A stretch of DNA of 64,000 bases from Bacillus sp. BHET2 (GCF_005938125.1 NZ_VCQN01000004.1:124001-188000); one strand, 5' to 3'. Counted from the first letter of the stretch, positions 8,682-20,246 are shown. Notes: generated by a model not told the origin, from the sequence alone. Program-made: numbers and translations.

Positions 8682-10664
8682 GTGAAAGATCAATTTGAGC
8701 TCAAGTCTAAATATAAGCCCGAGGGAGATCAGCCTCTGGCAATTGAGAAATTAGTACAAGGCATTAATGAGGGGAAGCGTCATCAAACCTTACTTGGAGC
8801 AACAGGAACAGGGAAGACATTCACTGTATCCAATGTAATCAAGCAGGTTGAGAAGCCGACCCTCATCATTGCTCACAATAAAACATTGGCAGGACAACTC
8901 TACAGTGAATTTAAAGAGTTCTTTCCTGATAATGCCGTTGAGTATTTTGTAAGTTACTATGATTACTATCAGCCTGAAGCATATGTTCCACAAACGGATA
9001 CGTTTATTGAGAAGGATTCAAGCATCAATGATGAAATCGATAAACTAAGACACTCTGCCACATCTTCCTTGTTTGAGCGGAAAGATGTCATCATTATTGC
9101 CAGCGTCTCTTGTATTTACGGTTTAGGTAATCCGGAAGAATATAAAGAGCTCGTTCTATCTTTACGAGTAGGAATGGAAATCGAACGGAACCAACTACTC
9201 AGAAAGCTTGTGGATATCCAATATGAACGAAATGACATCGACTTTCAGCGTGGAACGTTCCGAGTACGTGGAGATGTTGTGGAGATTTTCCCTGCTTCCC
9301 GTGATGAACACTGTATGCGTGTAGAGTTTTTCGGAGATGAAATTGACCGGATCCGTGAAGTGGATGCCCTGACCGGTGAGATCATAGGAGACCGTGATCA
9401 TATGAGATTATTCCCGGCATCCCACTTCGTAACCCGCCAGGAGAAATTGGAGGTTGCCGTCAAGAATATCGAAAAAGAACTTGAAGAGCAATTAGCCATC
9501 ATGAAAGAAGAGAATAAACTGCTCGAGGCCCAGCGTTTAGAGCAGAGGACCCGTTATGATCTGGAAATGATGATGGAGATGGGCTTTTGCTCAGGAATTG
9601 AGAACTACTCCCGACACCTTACACTCAGACCGGCCGGATCGACTCCCTATACTCTATTGGACTATTTTCCCGATGACTTTCTGATTGTAGTCGATGAGTC
9701 TCATGTAACGTTACCTCAAATCCGGGGGATGTTCAACGGGGACCAAGCACGGAAGAAAGTGCTGGTGGATCATGGATTCCGCCTGCCGTCAGCTATGGAC
9801 AATCGTCCGCTTCGATTCGAAGAGTTTGACAAGAAAACAAAACAGCTTCTCTATGTTTCTGCCACACCTGGTCCATATGAATTGGAGCATAGCCCTGAAA
9901 TGGTAGAGCAGATTATTCGCCCGACAGGCTTGTTAGACCCGATCATCGAGGTTCGTCCTATTGAAGGACAGATCGATGATTTATTAGGAGAAATCAATGA
10001 ACGTATCGAGAAAAACGAACGTGTTCTTGTGACGACGTTAACTAAGAAAATGTCCGAGGACCTGTCTGCCTATTTAAAGGAAATGGGTATCAAGGTTCAA
10101 TACCTCCATTCGGAAATTAAGACATTGGAACGAATTGAAATTATTCGGGATCTCCGCTTAGGAAAGTATGATGTATTAGTGGGAATTAACCTGCTCCGTG
10201 AAGGATTGGACATTCCAGAAGTTTCACTCGTGACAATATTGGATGCTGATAAAGAGGGATTCCTCCGTTCTGAGCGTGCCCTTATCCAGACTATCGGACG
10301 TGCGGCCCGTAACAGTAACGGAAGGGTCATCATGTACGCCAATAAAATTACAGACTCTATGCGAAAAGCTCTGGACGAAACAGATCGTCGCCGGACGATG
10401 CAAGAGGAATACAATCTAAAACACGGGGTGACCCCGACTACCATCCAGAAAGACATTCGAGACGTCATCAGGGCGACTCGTACCGCAGAAGATGAAGAGG
10501 TTTACGGGGGAGAGCATACAAAAGTCTCGAAGATGTCTAAACCGGAGCGACAAAAACTTATTGCTAGCTTAGAAGTGGAAATGAAGGAAGCGGCCAAGGC
10601 ATTAGACTTTGAGCGCGCAGCACAGCTTCGTGATACCATTCTTGAGCTCAAGGCGGAAGGATGA
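8682..10664 (+). CDS. uvrB: Excinuclease ABC subunit B
   Basis: A DNA-damage verification helicase that works with UvrA and UvrC in nucleotide excision repair. The 660-residue protein has the Walker A GATGTGKT near residue 40, the beta-hairpin region ([11 protein letters not shown]), helicase motifs DESH, SATPG and QTIGRAARN, and a C-terminal UVR domain (about 622-657) that contacts UvrC. The GTG start at 8682 follows AGGAGG. uvrA begins seven bases after the stop. LexA control is visible upstream. Confidence 0.98.
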   Translation: MKDQFELKSKYKPEGDQPLAIEKLVQGINEGKRHQTLLGATGTGKTFTVSNVIKQVEKPTLIIAHNKTLAGQLYSEFKEFFPDNAVEYFVSYYDYYQPEAYVPQTDTFIEKDSSINDEIDKLRHSATSSLFERKDVIIIASVSCIYGLGNPEEYKELVLSLRVGMEIERNQLLRKLVDIQYERNDIDFQRGTFRVRGDVVEIFPASRDEHCMRVEFFGDEIDRIREVDALTGEIIGDRDHMRLFPASHFVTRQEKLEVAVKNIEKELEEQLAIMKEENKLLEAQRLEQRTRYDLEMMMEMGFCSGIENYSRHLTLRPAGSTPYTLLDYFPDDFLIVVDESHVTLPQIRGMFNGDQARKKVLVDHGFRLPSAMDNRPLRFEEFDKKTKQLLYVSATPGPYELEHSPEMVEQIIRPTGLLDPIIEVRPIEGQIDDLLGEINERIEKNERVLVTTLTKKMSEDLSAYLKEMGIKVQYLHSEIKTLERIEIIRDLRLGKYDVLVGINLLREGLDIPEVSLVTILDADKEGFLRSERALIQTIGRAARNSNGRVIMYANKITDSMRKALDETDRRRTMQEEYNLKHGVTPTTIQKDIRDVIRATRTAEDEEVYGGEHTKVSKMSKPERQKLIASLEVEMKEAAKALDFERAAQLRDTILELKAEG

Positions 10665-10671
10665 ACGAATT

Positions 10672-13545
10672 ATGGCGCGAGATCAAATAATTGTACAAGG
10701 AGCTAGAGCTCATAATTTAAAAAATATTGATATTAATATACCCCGGGATAAACTGGTCGTTTTAACGGGGCTTTCAGGATCGGGGAAATCTTCCCTTGCC
10801 TTTGATACCATTTATGCAGAAGGACAAAGACGATATGTGGAATCCCTATCAGCCTATGCCCGTCAGTTTTTAGGTCAAATGGATAAACCGGATGTCGATG
10901 CCATTGAGGGACTGTCACCGGCGATTTCCATCGATCAAAAAACAACCAGTAAAAATCCCCGCTCTACAGTAGGGACCGTAACTGAAATTTATGATTATCT
11001 CAGATTGTTATTTGCGAGAGTCGGAAAACCGATCTGTCCAAATCACGGAATAGAGATTTCATCCCAAACCATTGAACAAATGGTGGACCGGATCCTGGTA
11101 TATCCTGAAAGAACAAAGCTACAAGTATTAGCTCCTGTTGTATCCGGCCGTAAAGGAACCCACGCAAAAACCCTTGAAGAAATCAAAAAACAGGGGTTTG
11201 TTCGGGTTCGGGTAAATGGGGAAGTACAAGATCTTGGTGAGGACATCTCATTAGAGAAAAATAAAAAGCACTCGATCGAAGTGATCATCGATCGAATCGT
11301 TGTGAAAGAGGGAGTGTCAGCCCGTCTTTCTGATTCACTTGAAACCGCTCTGCGACTGGCAGATGGTCAGGTGATCATCGATGTCATGGGAGAAGATGAA
11401 CTTCTATTCAGTGAGCATCATGCATGTCCGTACTGTGGGTTTTCCATCACTGAGCTTGAGCCAAGGATGTTTTCATTCAATAGTCCGTACGGTGCTTGTT
11501 CAAGTTGTGATGGCTTGGGGACGAAGCTTGAGGTGGATAAAGAGCTCATCATCCCCAATTGGGACCGCACACTTAATGAGCATGCAATTGCTCCATGGGA
11601 ACCGACGAGCTCCCAGTACTATCCGTCACTATTAAAGGCAGTATGCGACCACTATGAGATTCCAATGGACGTCCCCGTAAAGGATATTCCGAAAAACCAG
11701 ATGGACAAAATCCTTCAGGGGTCCGGTAAGGATGAGATTTATTTCCGTTACGAAAACGATTTCGGTCAAGTTCGTGAAAACTATCTACGCTTCGAGGGAG
11801 TCATCCCGAACGTTGAGCGCCGTTACCGTGAAACGAGCTCGGATTACATCCGGGAACAGATGGAAAAATATATGGCCCAACAAGATTGTCCAACGTGTAA
11901 AGGCCACCGTTTAAAAGAAGAGAGCTTAGCCGTGAAGATCGATTCTCTTCATATAGGTGAAGTAACAGCCTTTTCAATTGAAGAGGCTAAACAGTTCTTC
12001 CAAAAACTTGAACTGTCTGAAAAAGACATGAAGATTGCCAACCTTATTTTGAGGGAAATCCATGAACGACTCGGGTTCCTTATGAATGTGGGGCTTGAAT
12101 ACCTCACACTAAGCCGTGCAGCTGGGACACTATCTGGGGGAGAGGCTCAACGAATTCGTTTAGCCACCCAAATCGGTTCCCGTCTGACAGGTGTCCTTTA
12201 TATTTTAGATGAGCCTTCCATTGGATTGCATCAGCGGGACAATGATCGGCTGATCGATACATTAAAGAATATGCGTGAAATTGGCAACACGTTAATCGTA
12301 GTGGAACATGATGAAGATACAATGATGGCAGCGGATTATCTCATCGATATCGGACCGGGGGCGGGTGTTCATGGCGGAGAAGTTGTGTCGGCAGGAACTC
12401 CGCAAGAAGTAATGAATGATTCGAACTCATTGACAGGACAGTATCTGTCAGGTAAGAAATTCATCCCCCTTCCTCAAGAAAGACGTAAGCCTGATGGTCG
12501 ATATCTTGAAATAGTGGGTGCAAAGGAAAATAATCTGAACAATGTCAAAGTAAAGCTTCCATTAGGGATCTTTACTGCAGTTACAGGTGTTTCAGGCTCA
12601 GGTAAAAGTACATTAATCAATGGAATCCTTCATAAATCTCTGGCTCAGAAACTTCATAATGCAAAATCGAAACCAGGTGAGCATAAAGAAGTGAAGGGAA
12701 TCGACCATCTGGATAAAGTCATTGATATTGATCAGTCACCGATTGGTCGTACACCGAGGTCAAACCCTGCTACATATACAGGGGTATTCGATGACATCCG
12801 GGATGTATTTGCCACAACGAATGAAGCGAAGGTCCGGGGATATAAAAAAGGTCGATTCAGCTTTAATGTAAAGGGTGGACGGTGTGAAGCGTGTCGCGGA
12901 GACGGGATCATCAAGATTGAAATGCACTTCCTACCTGACGTATATGTTCCATGTGAAGTTTGTCACGGGAAACGATACAACCGTGAAACACTTGAAGTGA
13001 AATACAAAGATAAGAATATCTCGGATGTTCTCGAGATGACTGTTGAAGACGCGGTGAAGTTCTTTGAAAACATTCCAAAAATCAAGCGTAAGCTGCAGAC
13101 CATCTTTGATGTCGGATTGGGATATATCACATTGGGGCAGCCTGCCACTACCTTATCCGGTGGGGAAGCACAGCGTGTGAAACTGGCATCCGAATTACAT
13201 CGTCGATCGACGGGTCGTTCCCTTTATATTCTGGATGAACCGACAACGGGTCTTCACGTTGATGACATCGCCCGACTGCTCGTCGTTCTTCAACGCCTGG
13301 TAGAAAACGGGGATTCGGTTCTTGTTATCGAACACAATCTCGATGTCATCAAAGCGGCCGATTACCTTGTGGATCTTGGTCCGGAAGGTGGAGACAAAGG
13401 TGGTATGGTTGTCGCGAGCGGCACTCCGGAAAAAGTGGCCGAAGCAAAAGGCTCTTATACCGGTAAATACCTGAAACCCGTACTTGAGCGGGATCGTGAA
13501 CGGATGAAAAAGAAGATTCGTGAAAAAGAAGAAGTAACCAATTGA
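10672..13545 (+). CDS. uvrA: Excinuclease ABC subunit A
   Basis: The ATP-dependent damage-recognition subunit of excision repair. From ATG 10672 the protein is 957 residues, the exact length of B. subtilis UvrA. It has two ABC modules: Walker [10 protein letters not shown] near 31-39 and GVSGSGKST in the second half, each with an LSGGEAQR signature. Zinc-finger CxxC pairs are visible (CPYCGF, CSSCDG, CPTCKG, CEACRG, CEVCHG). An in-frame upstream reading from 10609 lies inside uvrB and is rejected. It is co-transcribed with uvrB. Confidence 0.98.
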   Translation: MARDQIIVQGARAHNLKNIDINIPRDKLVVLTGLSGSGKSSLAFDTIYAEGQRRYVESLSAYARQFLGQMDKPDVDAIEGLSPAISIDQKTTSKNPRSTVGTVTEIYDYLRLLFARVGKPICPNHGIEISSQTIEQMVDRILVYPERTKLQVLAPVVSGRKGTHAKTLEEIKKQGFVRVRVNGEVQDLGEDISLEKNKKHSIEVIIDRIVVKEGVSARLSDSLETALRLADGQVIIDVMGEDELLFSEHHACPYCGFSITELEPRMFSFNSPYGACSSCDGLGTKLEVDKELIIPNWDRTLNEHAIAPWEPTSSQYYPSLLKAVCDHYEIPMDVPVKDIPKNQMDKILQGSGKDEIYFRYENDFGQVRENYLRFEGVIPNVERRYRETSSDYIREQMEKYMAQQDCPTCKGHRLKEESLAVKIDSLHIGEVTAFSIEEAKQFFQKLELSEKDMKIANLILREIHERLGFLMNVGLEYLTLSRAAGTLSGGEAQRIRLATQIGSRLTGVLYILDEPSIGLHQRDNDRLIDTLKNMREIGNTLIVVEHDEDTMMAADYLIDIGPGAGVHGGEVVSAGTPQEVMNDSNSLTGQYLSGKKFIPLPQERRKPDGRYLEIVGAKENNLNNVKVKLPLGIFTAVTGVSGSGKSTLINGILHKSLAQKLHNAKSKPGEHKEVKGIDHLDKVIDIDQSPIGRTPRSNPATYTGVFDDIRDVFATTNEAKVRGYKKGRFSFNVKGGRCEACRGDGIIKIEMHFLPDVYVPCEVCHGKRYNRETLEVKYKDKNISDVLEMTVEDAVKFFENIPKIKRKLQTIFDVGLGYITLGQPATTLSGGEAQRVKLASELHRRSTGRSLYILDEPTTGLHVDDIARLLVVLQRLVENGDSVLVIEHNLDVIKAADYLVDLGPEGGDKGGMVVASGTPEKVAEAKGSYTGKYLKPVLERDRERMKKKIREKEEVTN

Positions 13546-13552
13546 TGTGGGA

Positions 13553-13579
13553 GGGAGGTGCTTAGTGCATCTCCCTTTT
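13553..13579 (+). terminator. Terminator after uvrA
   Basis: GGGAGGTGC and GCATCTCCC pair (one G-T) around a five-base loop and are followed by TTTTC. Confidence 0.8.
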
Positions 13580-13599
13580 CGGATTTGGTGCAGGAAAAA

Positions 13600-13697
13600 G
13601 CGGGAAAGTTGAGACCCTACAGGGCAAAGCTCAAAGAGGCTCAACTCACGCCCCGGGGAAGGCGAGCACCTTAAGCGGAAATCAACCAGCACTCGCT
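13600..13697. repeat. Diverged copy of a dispersed Bacillus palindromic repeat
   Basis: In inverse orientation the block shares its order of motifs with the copy at 47363-47485: GCGGGAA, GAGACCC, CAGGGCAA, GAGGCT, then AAGCGGAA and TCAACCAGC. It contains internal self-complementary arms (GTTGAGACCC/GGCTCAACTC). The remainder of the 13546-13874 spacer holds the uvrA terminator and the SigW promoter. Confidence 0.65.
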
Positions 13698-13823
13698 AAT
13701 TGAAAAGTAACCTATCATTCATCCATCCAGGCAAAACACCTCTCTATACCTACTGAAACTCAGCCTCAAGGTGGAGGGAAGAACATTTCCTGTGTGTGAA
13801 AATAAGATTATAATCAAATGCAT

Positions 13824-13849
13824 TGAAACCTTTTCCTCCACGTATCGTA
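13824..13849 (+). promoter_or_regulatory. SigW-type ECF promoter of yvlABCD
   Basis: TGAAAC, exactly 16 bases, then CGTA, the consensus of SigW promoters in Bacillus. B. subtilis yvlABCD is a SigW operon, so the site and the genes agree. Confidence 0.9.
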
Positions 13850-13874
13850 AATAAGAGTAGAGGAGATGATGGAT

Positions 13875-14189
13875 ATGGAAACCAATAAAGTATTATCAGC
13901 GCTATGCTATTTTAGTATATTCTTTGCCGGCTTCCTTTTTCCGCTTATCGTGTATTTTGTATCCGATGATCAGTACGTGAAAAAAGATGCAAAAGCAGCC
14001 TTCTTATCCCATTTGTTACCGGTCATTGTGGTGCCCTTTATTATTGCAGGGGTGTTTATGGATATAGGGGTTTTCGCGAGTGGCGCGGGATTGCCGGTAT
14101 TCACTGTCATCATGATCGGATTAGCTATATTACTTAGTGTTGTCGTAGTCATGTGGAATGTGTATAAGGGCATTAAAGTACTTTTATAA
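13875..14189 (+). CDS. yvlA: YvlA-like membrane protein (DUF4870)
   Basis: A small protein of 104 residues with three or four hydrophobic segments and the DUF4870 pattern (YFSIFFAGFLFPLIVYF, then DDQYVKKDAKAAFL). Function is unknown; it opens the envelope-stress operon. The ATG at 13875 has AGGAG nine bases upstream; in-frame ATGs at 13866 and 13869 are too close to that site. Confidence 0.75.
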   Translation: METNKVLSALCYFSIFFAGFLFPLIVYFVSDDQYVKKDAKAAFLSHLLPVIVVPFIIAGVFMDIGVFASGAGLPVFTVIMIGLAILLSVVVVMWNVYKGIKVLL

Positions 14190-14211
14190 TCAGTAAAGGG
14201 GATGAAAGAGT

Positions 14212-15339
14212 ATGAATGAAGAACGTAAACGCATTTTGGATATGTTGGAAAAAGGGACGATTTCGGCACAGGAAGCAGTAGCATTGTTAGAGGCACTTGA
14301 TAAAAATCCAAATACGTCTAAGGAAAAAGAAAAGGATTTCCTTGATGAATTTGTGTCCATCTTTCAGGATGAAAAAAAGGAAGAAAAAGACCATTCATCC
14401 TACTCAAGCAGGCCGAAAGATAAGCTTCTTGATTTCATGAATACGGCGGTAAGTAAGATCAAGAATTTCGACTTTGACTTCCAGTGGAATCAATCGGTGG
14501 AGCTGTCCCATGTGTACCAACAGGCAAATACGGATTTTGAGAAGATTGATATAGATGTAGCCAACGGGAAGGTTGAGCTGATTCCTTGGGATGGTGAGGA
14601 AGTCCGGGTGGAATGCGATGCCAAGGTGTATCGTACAGAAGACCATGAAGAGGCGAGAAAGCAGTTCATGGAGAATACGTCCTTTGCAATTGATGAGGAT
14701 ACACTATATTACTCGACGCAATTGAAGTGGATGAAGGTGGATTCGAAACTGTACATTCCAAAGCATCAATACAAGCGGATTTCTGTCCGCCTATTTAATG
14801 GAGGATTGAAAGCGGAGCATTTGGAAGTTCAGGATCTTCGTGCCAAAGCTGCAAATGGTAAGATCCATATCGATCACCTGACAGCGAAGAAAGCGGAAGT
14901 GGAGACATCCAACGGCGCGATCTCAATCTTAAATGCGAAAGCCGATCATGTTGAAGCAGAATCCATTAATGGCAAGGTTCATGTGGAAGGCGATATTTCC
15001 TATTCTGATGTGCAATCCTTGAACGGAAATGTCGTGTGTGCCTTGACTGGGGAGAAAGCTGACACACTTCATGCCAAAACGGTAACGGGTAACATCGATT
15101 TATTTGTTCCTGAAAACATCAACATTTCAGGAGAGGCCAAATCAAACTTCGGTGGTTTTAAGCTTGAGCTCCCGGGTATTGATGTATTAGAAGAAAAAAA
15201 TGAAGTGGTTCAGAAATCGATTCGATTCAGTCGTAAAACCGACTCTTTAGATAAGCTGCATCTGTTTGCAGAAACAAAAGCAGGATCTGTCCTCATAAAA
15301 AAGTATGAACAGAAGAATGTTAATAAGGACAACGCATAA
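14212..15339 (+). CDS. yvlB: YvlB-like DUF4097 protein
   Basis: The 375-residue protein has an N-terminal helical domain (NEERKRILDMLEKGTISAQE), known from YvlB and LiaX-type proteins, a charged linker, and a C-terminal DUF4097 beta-helix-like region with repeated NGK and SNGA turns (about 105-365). No signal peptide or membrane segment is visible. The family is tied to cell-envelope stress, but the mechanism is unknown. It lies between yvlA and the PspC gene in one SigW operon. Confidence 0.85.
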   Translation: MNEERKRILDMLEKGTISAQEAVALLEALDKNPNTSKEKEKDFLDEFVSIFQDEKKEEKDHSSYSSRPKDKLLDFMNTAVSKIKNFDFDFQWNQSVELSHVYQQANTDFEKIDIDVANGKVELIPWDGEEVRVECDAKVYRTEDHEEARKQFMENTSFAIDEDTLYYSTQLKWMKVDSKLYIPKHQYKRISVRLFNGGLKAEHLEVQDLRAKAANGKIHIDHLTAKKAEVETSNGAISILNAKADHVEAESINGKVHVEGDISYSDVQSLNGNVVCALTGEKADTLHAKTVTGNIDLFVPENINISGEAKSNFGGFKLELPGIDVLEEKNEVVQKSIRFSRKTDSLDKLHLFAETKAGSVLIKKYEQKNVNKDNA

Positions 15340-15360
15340 GATGAGAAGGAAGGTATAACG

Positions 15361-15564
15361 ATGAAAAAACAATTGGCACGATCAAGGTCTGACAGAAAGC
15401 TTGCCGGGGTGATTGGGGGCTTGTCACGTTATGTGGGAATCGATGCAACGATTCTAAGGGTGATTTTCATCATCCTGCTCATTCCGACGGGATTCTTTCC
15501 TCTAGTCGTCATCTACGGTTTATTGGCCTTCGTGCTGCCACATGAGGAGGAAGCCATCAGATAA
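15361..15564 (+). CDS. yvlC: PspC-domain membrane protein YvlC
   Basis: A 67-residue PspC-type protein: basic N-terminus (KKQLARSRSDRKLAGVIGG), then SRYVGIDATILRVIF and one long hydrophobic segment. PspC proteins sense or respond to membrane stress. Its stop overlaps the yvlD start (TAATG), indicating coupling. Confidence 0.88.
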   Translation: MKKQLARSRSDRKLAGVIGGLSRYVGIDATILRVIFIILLIPTGFFPLVVIYGLLAFVLPHEEEAIR

Positions 15565-15920
15565 TGAGATGGATTATTGGAATTTTAATTAATGCAGTCA
15601 TTTTCATTGCAATGGCCGGATTTTTCGAAGGATTCGCAGTGTCAGGGATTGCCGCTGCCATCGGGGCAAGCTTCATCTTATCGATTTTGAATGTCCTCGT
15701 GAAGCCGATTTTGATTATCCTCACGCTACCGGTCACGATTTTATCTCTTGGACTGTTTCTGTTCGTCATTAACGCCATCACGCTCCTTTTGACGGATGGA
15801 TTGATGGGAAGCAGTTTTGAGTTATCTGGTTTTGGTATGGCGTTTCTGGCATCCATCATATTGTCACTTGCCAATTTGGTAATACAAAAAGCGGTGCTTG
15901 AACCGATGAAAGAGAAGTAA
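15564..15920 (+). CDS. yvlD: YvlD-like phage-holin-family membrane protein
   Basis: A 118-residue protein with four membrane segments and the family motif LNVLVKPILIILTLPVT. Members are often listed as holin-family but here belong to the SigW envelope-stress operon; a lytic role is not implied. It is the last gene before a strong terminator. Confidence 0.88.
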   Translation: MRWIIGILINAVIFIAMAGFFEGFAVSGIAAAIGASFILSILNVLVKPILIILTLPVTILSLGLFLFVINAITLLLTDGLMGSSFELSGFGMAFLASIILSLANLVIQKAVLEPMKEK

Positions 15921-15927
15921 AAAACAA

Positions 15928-15961
15928 AAAACCCTGGCTTGAACATAAGCCAGGGTTTTTT
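15928..15961 (+). terminator. Terminator of the yvl operon
   Basis: AAAACCCTGGCTT pairs with AAGCCAGGGTTTT around a six-base loop and runs into Ts. Confidence 0.92.
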
Positions 15962-16024
15962 GTGGTTAAAAAAAGGAAATCCTTCCACTGAAATAGAAAT
16001 CATTGGTAATAGGAGGAGAAGCAA

Positions 16025-16666
16025 ATGAATATGACAGCAAATGTGATCAAAGGGTATCGAGACATGGATGTACCATACACTCTATTAAATAATGTGGAGA
16101 AGGCTGAAGGCATCGCCATCCTGTTACCAGGGCTAGGCTATACAGTTCAGGCTCCATTATTACATTACTCGACGGGGATCTATCTGAATAAGGGATTCGA
16201 TGTGTTACATATCAACTATCAATATACCACCCGTGACTATGAAGGACTCTCAGTGGAAGAAATAGATGATGCGTTGAAGGTTGACGTGAAGAAGGTACTT
16301 GAGCACATTTTTAAAGAAAAAAGCTATTCTCATGTGTACATTGTCGCTAAGTCCTTCGGTACGATTGCCTTGAGTGATGATTTGGCCAAAGATTATCTTC
16401 AGGATGCTAAGCTCGTCTGGTTAACGCCATTGCTGAAAGAGGAGGACGTGTTTCAAGCCTTATTGAAAAGCGAGCAACAGGGGATCTGCATCATAGGTGA
16501 TGAGGATCGTCAATATCAGGAAGATCGATTTAATGAATTGAAAACGAATCCCCGTTTGCAATTGCATTTGATCAAAGGGGCCAATCACAGCTTGGAACAC
16601 GACTTCCATGTCCTCGATTCCCTTATCACCCATAAAGAAATCATGTCAGTCATCGAAGCATTTTAA
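16025..16666 (+). CDS. Alpha/beta hydrolase-fold protein of unknown substrate
   Basis: A 213-residue cytosolic protein. ILLPGLGYT resembles the oxyanion strand of alpha/beta hydrolases; AKSFGT holds a candidate nucleophile serine in place of the usual GxSxG, and GANHSLE near the C-terminus supplies the expected late histidine. GDEDRQY could give the acid. AGGAGGAG precedes the ATG. It sits alone between two terminators. Substrate and pathway cannot be read from sequence. Confidence 0.65.
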   Translation: MNMTANVIKGYRDMDVPYTLLNNVEKAEGIAILLPGLGYTVQAPLLHYSTGIYLNKGFDVLHINYQYTTRDYEGLSVEEIDDALKVDVKKVLEHIFKEKSYSHVYIVAKSFGTIALSDDLAKDYLQDAKLVWLTPLLKEEDVFQALLKSEQQGICIIGDEDRQYQEDRFNELKTNPRLQLHLIKGANHSLEHDFHVLDSLITHKEIMSVIEAF

Positions 16667-16667
16667 G

Positions 16668-16695
16668 AAGCGCAGCAAAGTCTGTGCTTTTTTTT
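16668..16695 (+). terminator. Terminator after the alpha/beta hydrolase gene
   Basis: AAGCGCAG and CTGTGCTT pair around a six-base loop, followed by Ts. Confidence 0.8.
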
Positions 16696-16724
16696 CGGCG
16701 TTAGCGTGTGACGAGTAAGCTACC

Positions 16725-16752
16725 TTGCGCTTTTCTTTATAATTGCTAAAAT
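16725..16752 (+). promoter_or_regulatory. SigA-type promoter of hprK
   Basis: TTGCGC, 16 bases, TAAAAT, located 60 bases before the hprK start. Confidence 0.55.
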
Positions 16753-16812
16753 AGGTTAGAGTAAGAAACGTTATGAATATGAAGCGAGTGTAACATGAAG
16801 GAGGAGCTACTT

Positions 16813-17748
16813 GTGGAGAAAGTTCGCACAAAAGATATCGTCGAAAAGTTCAATTTAGAGCTTGTCGGTGGAGAAGAAGGTTTACATAGACCGATTACAA
16901 CGAGTGATATATCCCGCCCAGGGTTAGAAATCGCAGGTTATTTCAACTACTATCCCGCAGAACGGATTCAGTTATTAGGGAAAACCGAGTTATCCTTCCT
17001 GGAACTTTTAGATGAAGCAGAACGTAAGCGGAGAATGGAAGCTCTTTGTACCGATATCACACCTGGTATCATCATTTCCAGAGATCTTGAAATCCCGCCT
17101 GAGCTCGTGGAGGCGTCCCATCGATTTGATGTCCCTGTCATGCGCTCCTCTATGAAAACAACACGTTTTTCCTCAAGACTAACCAACTATTTGGAGAGCA
17201 AGCTTGCTCCGACAACGGCCATTCACGGTGTATTGGTCGATATTTATGGAGTTGGAGTGTTGATCACAGGGAAAAGTGGTGTGGGTAAAAGTGAAACAGC
17301 TCTCGAGCTTGTGAAGAGAGGACACCGCCTTGTAGCCGATGACTGTGTTGAAATTCGTCAGGAAGACATGGATACATTGATCGGAAGTTCCCCGGAGTTG
17401 ATTGAACATTTGTTAGAGATCCGTGGTTTGGGGATCATTAATGTGATGACGTTATTCGGTGCCGGAGCCGTCCGCAGTTATAAGCGCATTACCCTATGCA
17501 TCAATTTAGAATTATGGGATAAAACGAAGCAGTATGACCGCCTTGGTCTAGAAGAAGAAAAGATGAGAATCATCGATACGGATATTACAAAGCTGACCGT
17601 TCCGGTTCGTCCAGGACGAAACTTGGCTGTCATCATTGAAGTGGCTGCCATGAACTTCCGCCTGAAACGTATGGGAGTGAATGCGGCAGAACAATTTACA
17701 AACCGTTTGTCCGATGTGATCGAAGACGGGGAAAATGAAGATATCTGA
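16813..17748 (+). CDS. hprK: HPr kinase/phosphorylase
   Basis: A bifunctional enzyme that phosphorylates and dephosphorylates Ser46 of HPr and Crh, the central switch of carbon catabolite control. The 311-residue protein has the P-loop GKSGVGKS and the HprK signature [16 protein letters not shown]. The GTG at 16813 gives MEKVRTKDI, matching the family start, with AAGGAGG eight bases upstream; the ATG at 16795 lies before that site. Its partner crh lies in this window at 35249. lgt follows in the same direction. Confidence 0.97.
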   Translation: MEKVRTKDIVEKFNLELVGGEEGLHRPITTSDISRPGLEIAGYFNYYPAERIQLLGKTELSFLELLDEAERKRRMEALCTDITPGIIISRDLEIPPELVEASHRFDVPVMRSSMKTTRFSSRLTNYLESKLAPTTAIHGVLVDIYGVGVLITGKSGVGKSETALELVKRGHRLVADDCVEIRQEDMDTLIGSSPELIEHLLEIRGLGIINVMTLFGAGAVRSYKRITLCINLELWDKTKQYDRLGLEEEKMRIIDTDITKLTVPVRPGRNLAVIIEVAAMNFRLKRMGVNAAEQFTNRLSDVIEDGENEDI

Positions 17749-17803
17749 AGGTACATACCATCTACATCGCTTTAACCATAAAATGTAAAGAGGGAGAGAC
17801 AAA

Positions 17804-18640
17804 ATGAACGAGAACATTACGCCAATTGATCCTATTGCGATTTCACTGGGACCTATCCAAGTACACTGGTACGGTGTCATTATCGGCCTTGGGATCGCAT
17901 TGGGACTCTATTTAGTCATTCGTGAAAGCAAACGATTAGGTCTTCATCCTGATACTTTCATTGATTTGCTTGTATGGGCGATTCCGATCGCCATCATTTG
18001 TGCCCGGGCCTATTATGTCATCTTTGAGTGGGACAATTACTATGCCGATCATCCAGGCGATATCATTAAAGTGTGGAATGGTGGAATTGCCATTCATGGT
18101 GCGCTGATTGGTTCGGTCCTGACGACAGTTGTATTTGCGAAAATAAAGGGGCTGTCTTTCTGGAAGCTTACGGATATTGCTGCACCCAGTATTATATTGG
18201 GTCAGGCAATCGGGCGTTGGGGTAATTTTGTTAACCAAGAGGCACATGGTGGAGAAGTGTCACGTGCATTTCTAGAAAACCTTTGGCTGCCTGACTTCAT
18301 CATTAATCAAATGTATATCGACGGGGCGTATTATCACCCAACATTTCTATATGAATCCCTTTGGAGCTTTGCAGGGCTAATCATGCTTCTTGTCCTGAGA
18401 AGAAAAGCGGGCTGGCTGCGACGGGGAGAATTGTTCCTTGCATATGTGGTCTGGTATTCCATTGGCCGTTTCTATGTAGAGGGACTTCGAACAGATAGTC
18501 TGATGTGGGGTTCTTTCCGATTCGCCCAGGTCATTTCCGTTGTTCTCATCATTGCAGCGATCGGGGTCTTCTTCTACAGAAGAAAAGCAGGTCTTGCGAA
18601 GAAAGCCTATGATGAGAAGACGGACAGCGTAAACGCTTAA
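17804..18640 (+). CDS. lgt: Phosphatidylglycerol--prolipoprotein diacylglyceryl transferase
   Basis: Transfers a diacylglyceryl group to the lipobox cysteine of prolipoproteins in the cytoplasmic membrane. The 278-residue protein has about seven membrane segments and the Lgt signature [13 protein letters not shown], plus HGALIG and [16 protein letters not shown] precedes the ATG. The hprK-lgt-yvoD-ppaX-yvoF order is the B. subtilis one. Confidence 0.97.
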   Translation: MNENITPIDPIAISLGPIQVHWYGVIIGLGIALGLYLVIRESKRLGLHPDTFIDLLVWAIPIAIICARAYYVIFEWDNYYADHPGDIIKVWNGGIAIHGALIGSVLTTVVFAKIKGLSFWKLTDIAAPSIILGQAIGRWGNFVNQEAHGGEVSRAFLENLWLPDFIINQMYIDGAYYHPTFLYESLWSFAGLIMLLVLRRKAGWLRRGELFLAYVVWYSIGRFYVEGLRTDSLMWGSFRFAQVISVVLIIAAIGVFFYRRKAGLAKKAYDEKTDSVNA

Positions 18641-18658
18641 CGAAGGGGAGTGGGGAGT

Positions 18659-19624
18659 TTGTGGTTGTCATCTCTGAAAAATGGCGGCTTGGTAGGTCTT
18701 AGAACAACCTGGTCACTGGGCAAGGTCATCTTTCCGATTACATTGATCGTCTTTTTGCTGCAGTACACACCTGTCCTTCCGTGGATCATGGAGAAAATTT
18801 CACCATTTATGAAGCTCCTCGGTTTATCTGGTGATGCGGCGATTCCTCTTGTGTTGGGGAATTTCCTTAACCTCTATGCAGGAATCGGAGGAATCTTGTC
18901 CCTTGATTTAACCGTAAAGGAAGTGTTCATCATCGCGGTGATGCTTTCCTTTTCACATAATCTGTTCATCGAATCAACGGTAGCCTCAAAGGTGGGCGTG
19001 AAAATCTGGCTGATTGTTACGGTGAGGATCGGGCTTGCCCTTCTATCTGCCGTTGTCATCAATCTTGTCTGGAGTGGCGGCTCTGATATGGCCAAATATG
19101 GGATGATGCCCCCTCAGCAAGCAGACCCTAACGGATGGGGAGAAATCATCCTGCTCGGGCTGGAAAAAGCAGGGTACGGCGTTCTCCAATTGGCGCTAAT
19201 CGTCATCCCCCTCATGATGATCATTCAAGTGATGAAAGATTTGAAATGGATGGACGTGTTCACACGCTGGATGTCCCCTGCAACACGGGCGCTGGGTATG
19301 AATGAGAATACATCCGCTACGATGGTGGCAGGTCTCGTCATCGGTCTTGCCTACGGGGCTGGTGTGATGATCCAGGCGGTCCAAGAAGATGGGGTAAGCA
19401 AGAAGGATGTTACAATTGCTTTCATCTTTTTAGTCGCATGCCATGCGGTGGTGGAGGATACATTAATCTTTCTTCCCCTCGGGATATCTGTGCTGCCATT
19501 GCTGTTAATTAGGCTGGTAACCGCCATCCTGCTGACGCTAATTGTGGCGTATAGTTGGAACAAAGTCGATGCTAAGAAAAAAAAGGAGCTGCATTATGAG
19601 CAGGATTACAACAATATTATTTGA
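18659..19624 (+). CDS. yvoD: YvoD-like membrane protein with nucleoside-recognition (Gate) domains
   Basis: A membrane protein of about 321 residues with eight or so hydrophobic segments and two Gate-type halves ([23 protein letters not shown]). Substrate unknown. The start is uncertain: the GTG at 18650 overlaps the likely ribosome site AAGGGGAG, so the TTG at 18659 is preferred. Its 3' end overlaps the start of ppaX by 29 bases. Confidence 0.78.
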   Translation: MWLSSLKNGGLVGLRTTWSLGKVIFPITLIVFLLQYTPVLPWIMEKISPFMKLLGLSGDAAIPLVLGNFLNLYAGIGGILSLDLTVKEVFIIAVMLSFSHNLFIESTVASKVGVKIWLIVTVRIGLALLSAVVINLVWSGGSDMAKYGMMPPQQADPNGWGEIILLGLEKAGYGVLQLALIVIPLMMIIQVMKDLKWMDVFTRWMSPATRALGMNENTSATMVAGLVIGLAYGAGVMIQAVQEDGVSKKDVTIAFIFLVACHAVVEDTLIFLPLGISVLPLLLIRLVTAILLTLIVAYSWNKVDAKKKKELHYEQDYNNII

Positions 19625-20246
19625 TTTGGATGGAACATTGATCAATACCAACGATCTTATCATTTCATCATTTTTGCATACATTGAATCACTATTATCCA
19701 GGACAATATGAGGAAGAGGACGTTCATCCTTTCATGGGACCCCCTTTAGAAGAGTCGTTCGGAGGATTGAATCCTGACCGGGTGGACGAAATGTGTGCTC
19801 ATTATCGTGCTTACAATCATGAACATCATGATTCCCTCGTCACGGAATTTGAGGGTGTGTATGAAACCGTTCAAACGCTGTACGAAAACGGATATAAGTT
19901 AGCGATTGTCTCAACGAAGGTACGGGATGTCGTGTTAAAAGGATTGGATCTGATGAAGCTTCGTCCCTTCTTTGAGGTCATCATCACGATGGATGAGGTG
20001 GAGAACGCGAAGCCGCACCCTGAGCCAATCGAGAAAGCATTGGTGGCTTTGGGATCTCTACCCGGTGAAGCTATAATGATCGGAGACAACCACCACGATA
20101 TTTTAGCTGGGAAAAATGCCGGTGTCTTATCTGCTGGTGTCGCATGGAGTGCGAAAGGAAGAGAGCATCTGGCTCATTACGAACCAGACTTTATGCTTGA
20201 GAACATGAAGGATTTACTGAAGATCGTCGGAGCACCGACGGCATGA
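19596..20246 (+). CDS. ppaX: Pyrophosphatase PpaX
   Basis: A HAD-family phosphatase that hydrolyses the pyrophosphate made when HprK phosphorylase acts on P-Ser-HPr. The 216-residue length equals that of B. subtilis PpaX. HAD motifs: [11 protein letters not shown] at the N-terminus with nucleophile Asp, SSFLHTL cap, STKVRD motif II, and MIGDNHHDI motif IV. ATG 19596 with AAGGAG upstream is chosen; the longer reading lies inside yvoD. Clustering with hprK fits the role. Confidence 0.93.
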   Translation: MSRITTILFDLDGTLINTNDLIISSFLHTLNHYYPGQYEEEDVHPFMGPPLEESFGGLNPDRVDEMCAHYRAYNHEHHDSLVTEFEGVYETVQTLYENGYKLAIVSTKVRDVVLKGLDLMKLRPFFEVIITMDEVENAKPHPEPIEKALVALGSLPGEAIMIGDNHHDILAGKNAGVLSAGVAWSAKGREHLAHYEPDFMLENMKDLLKIVGAPTA

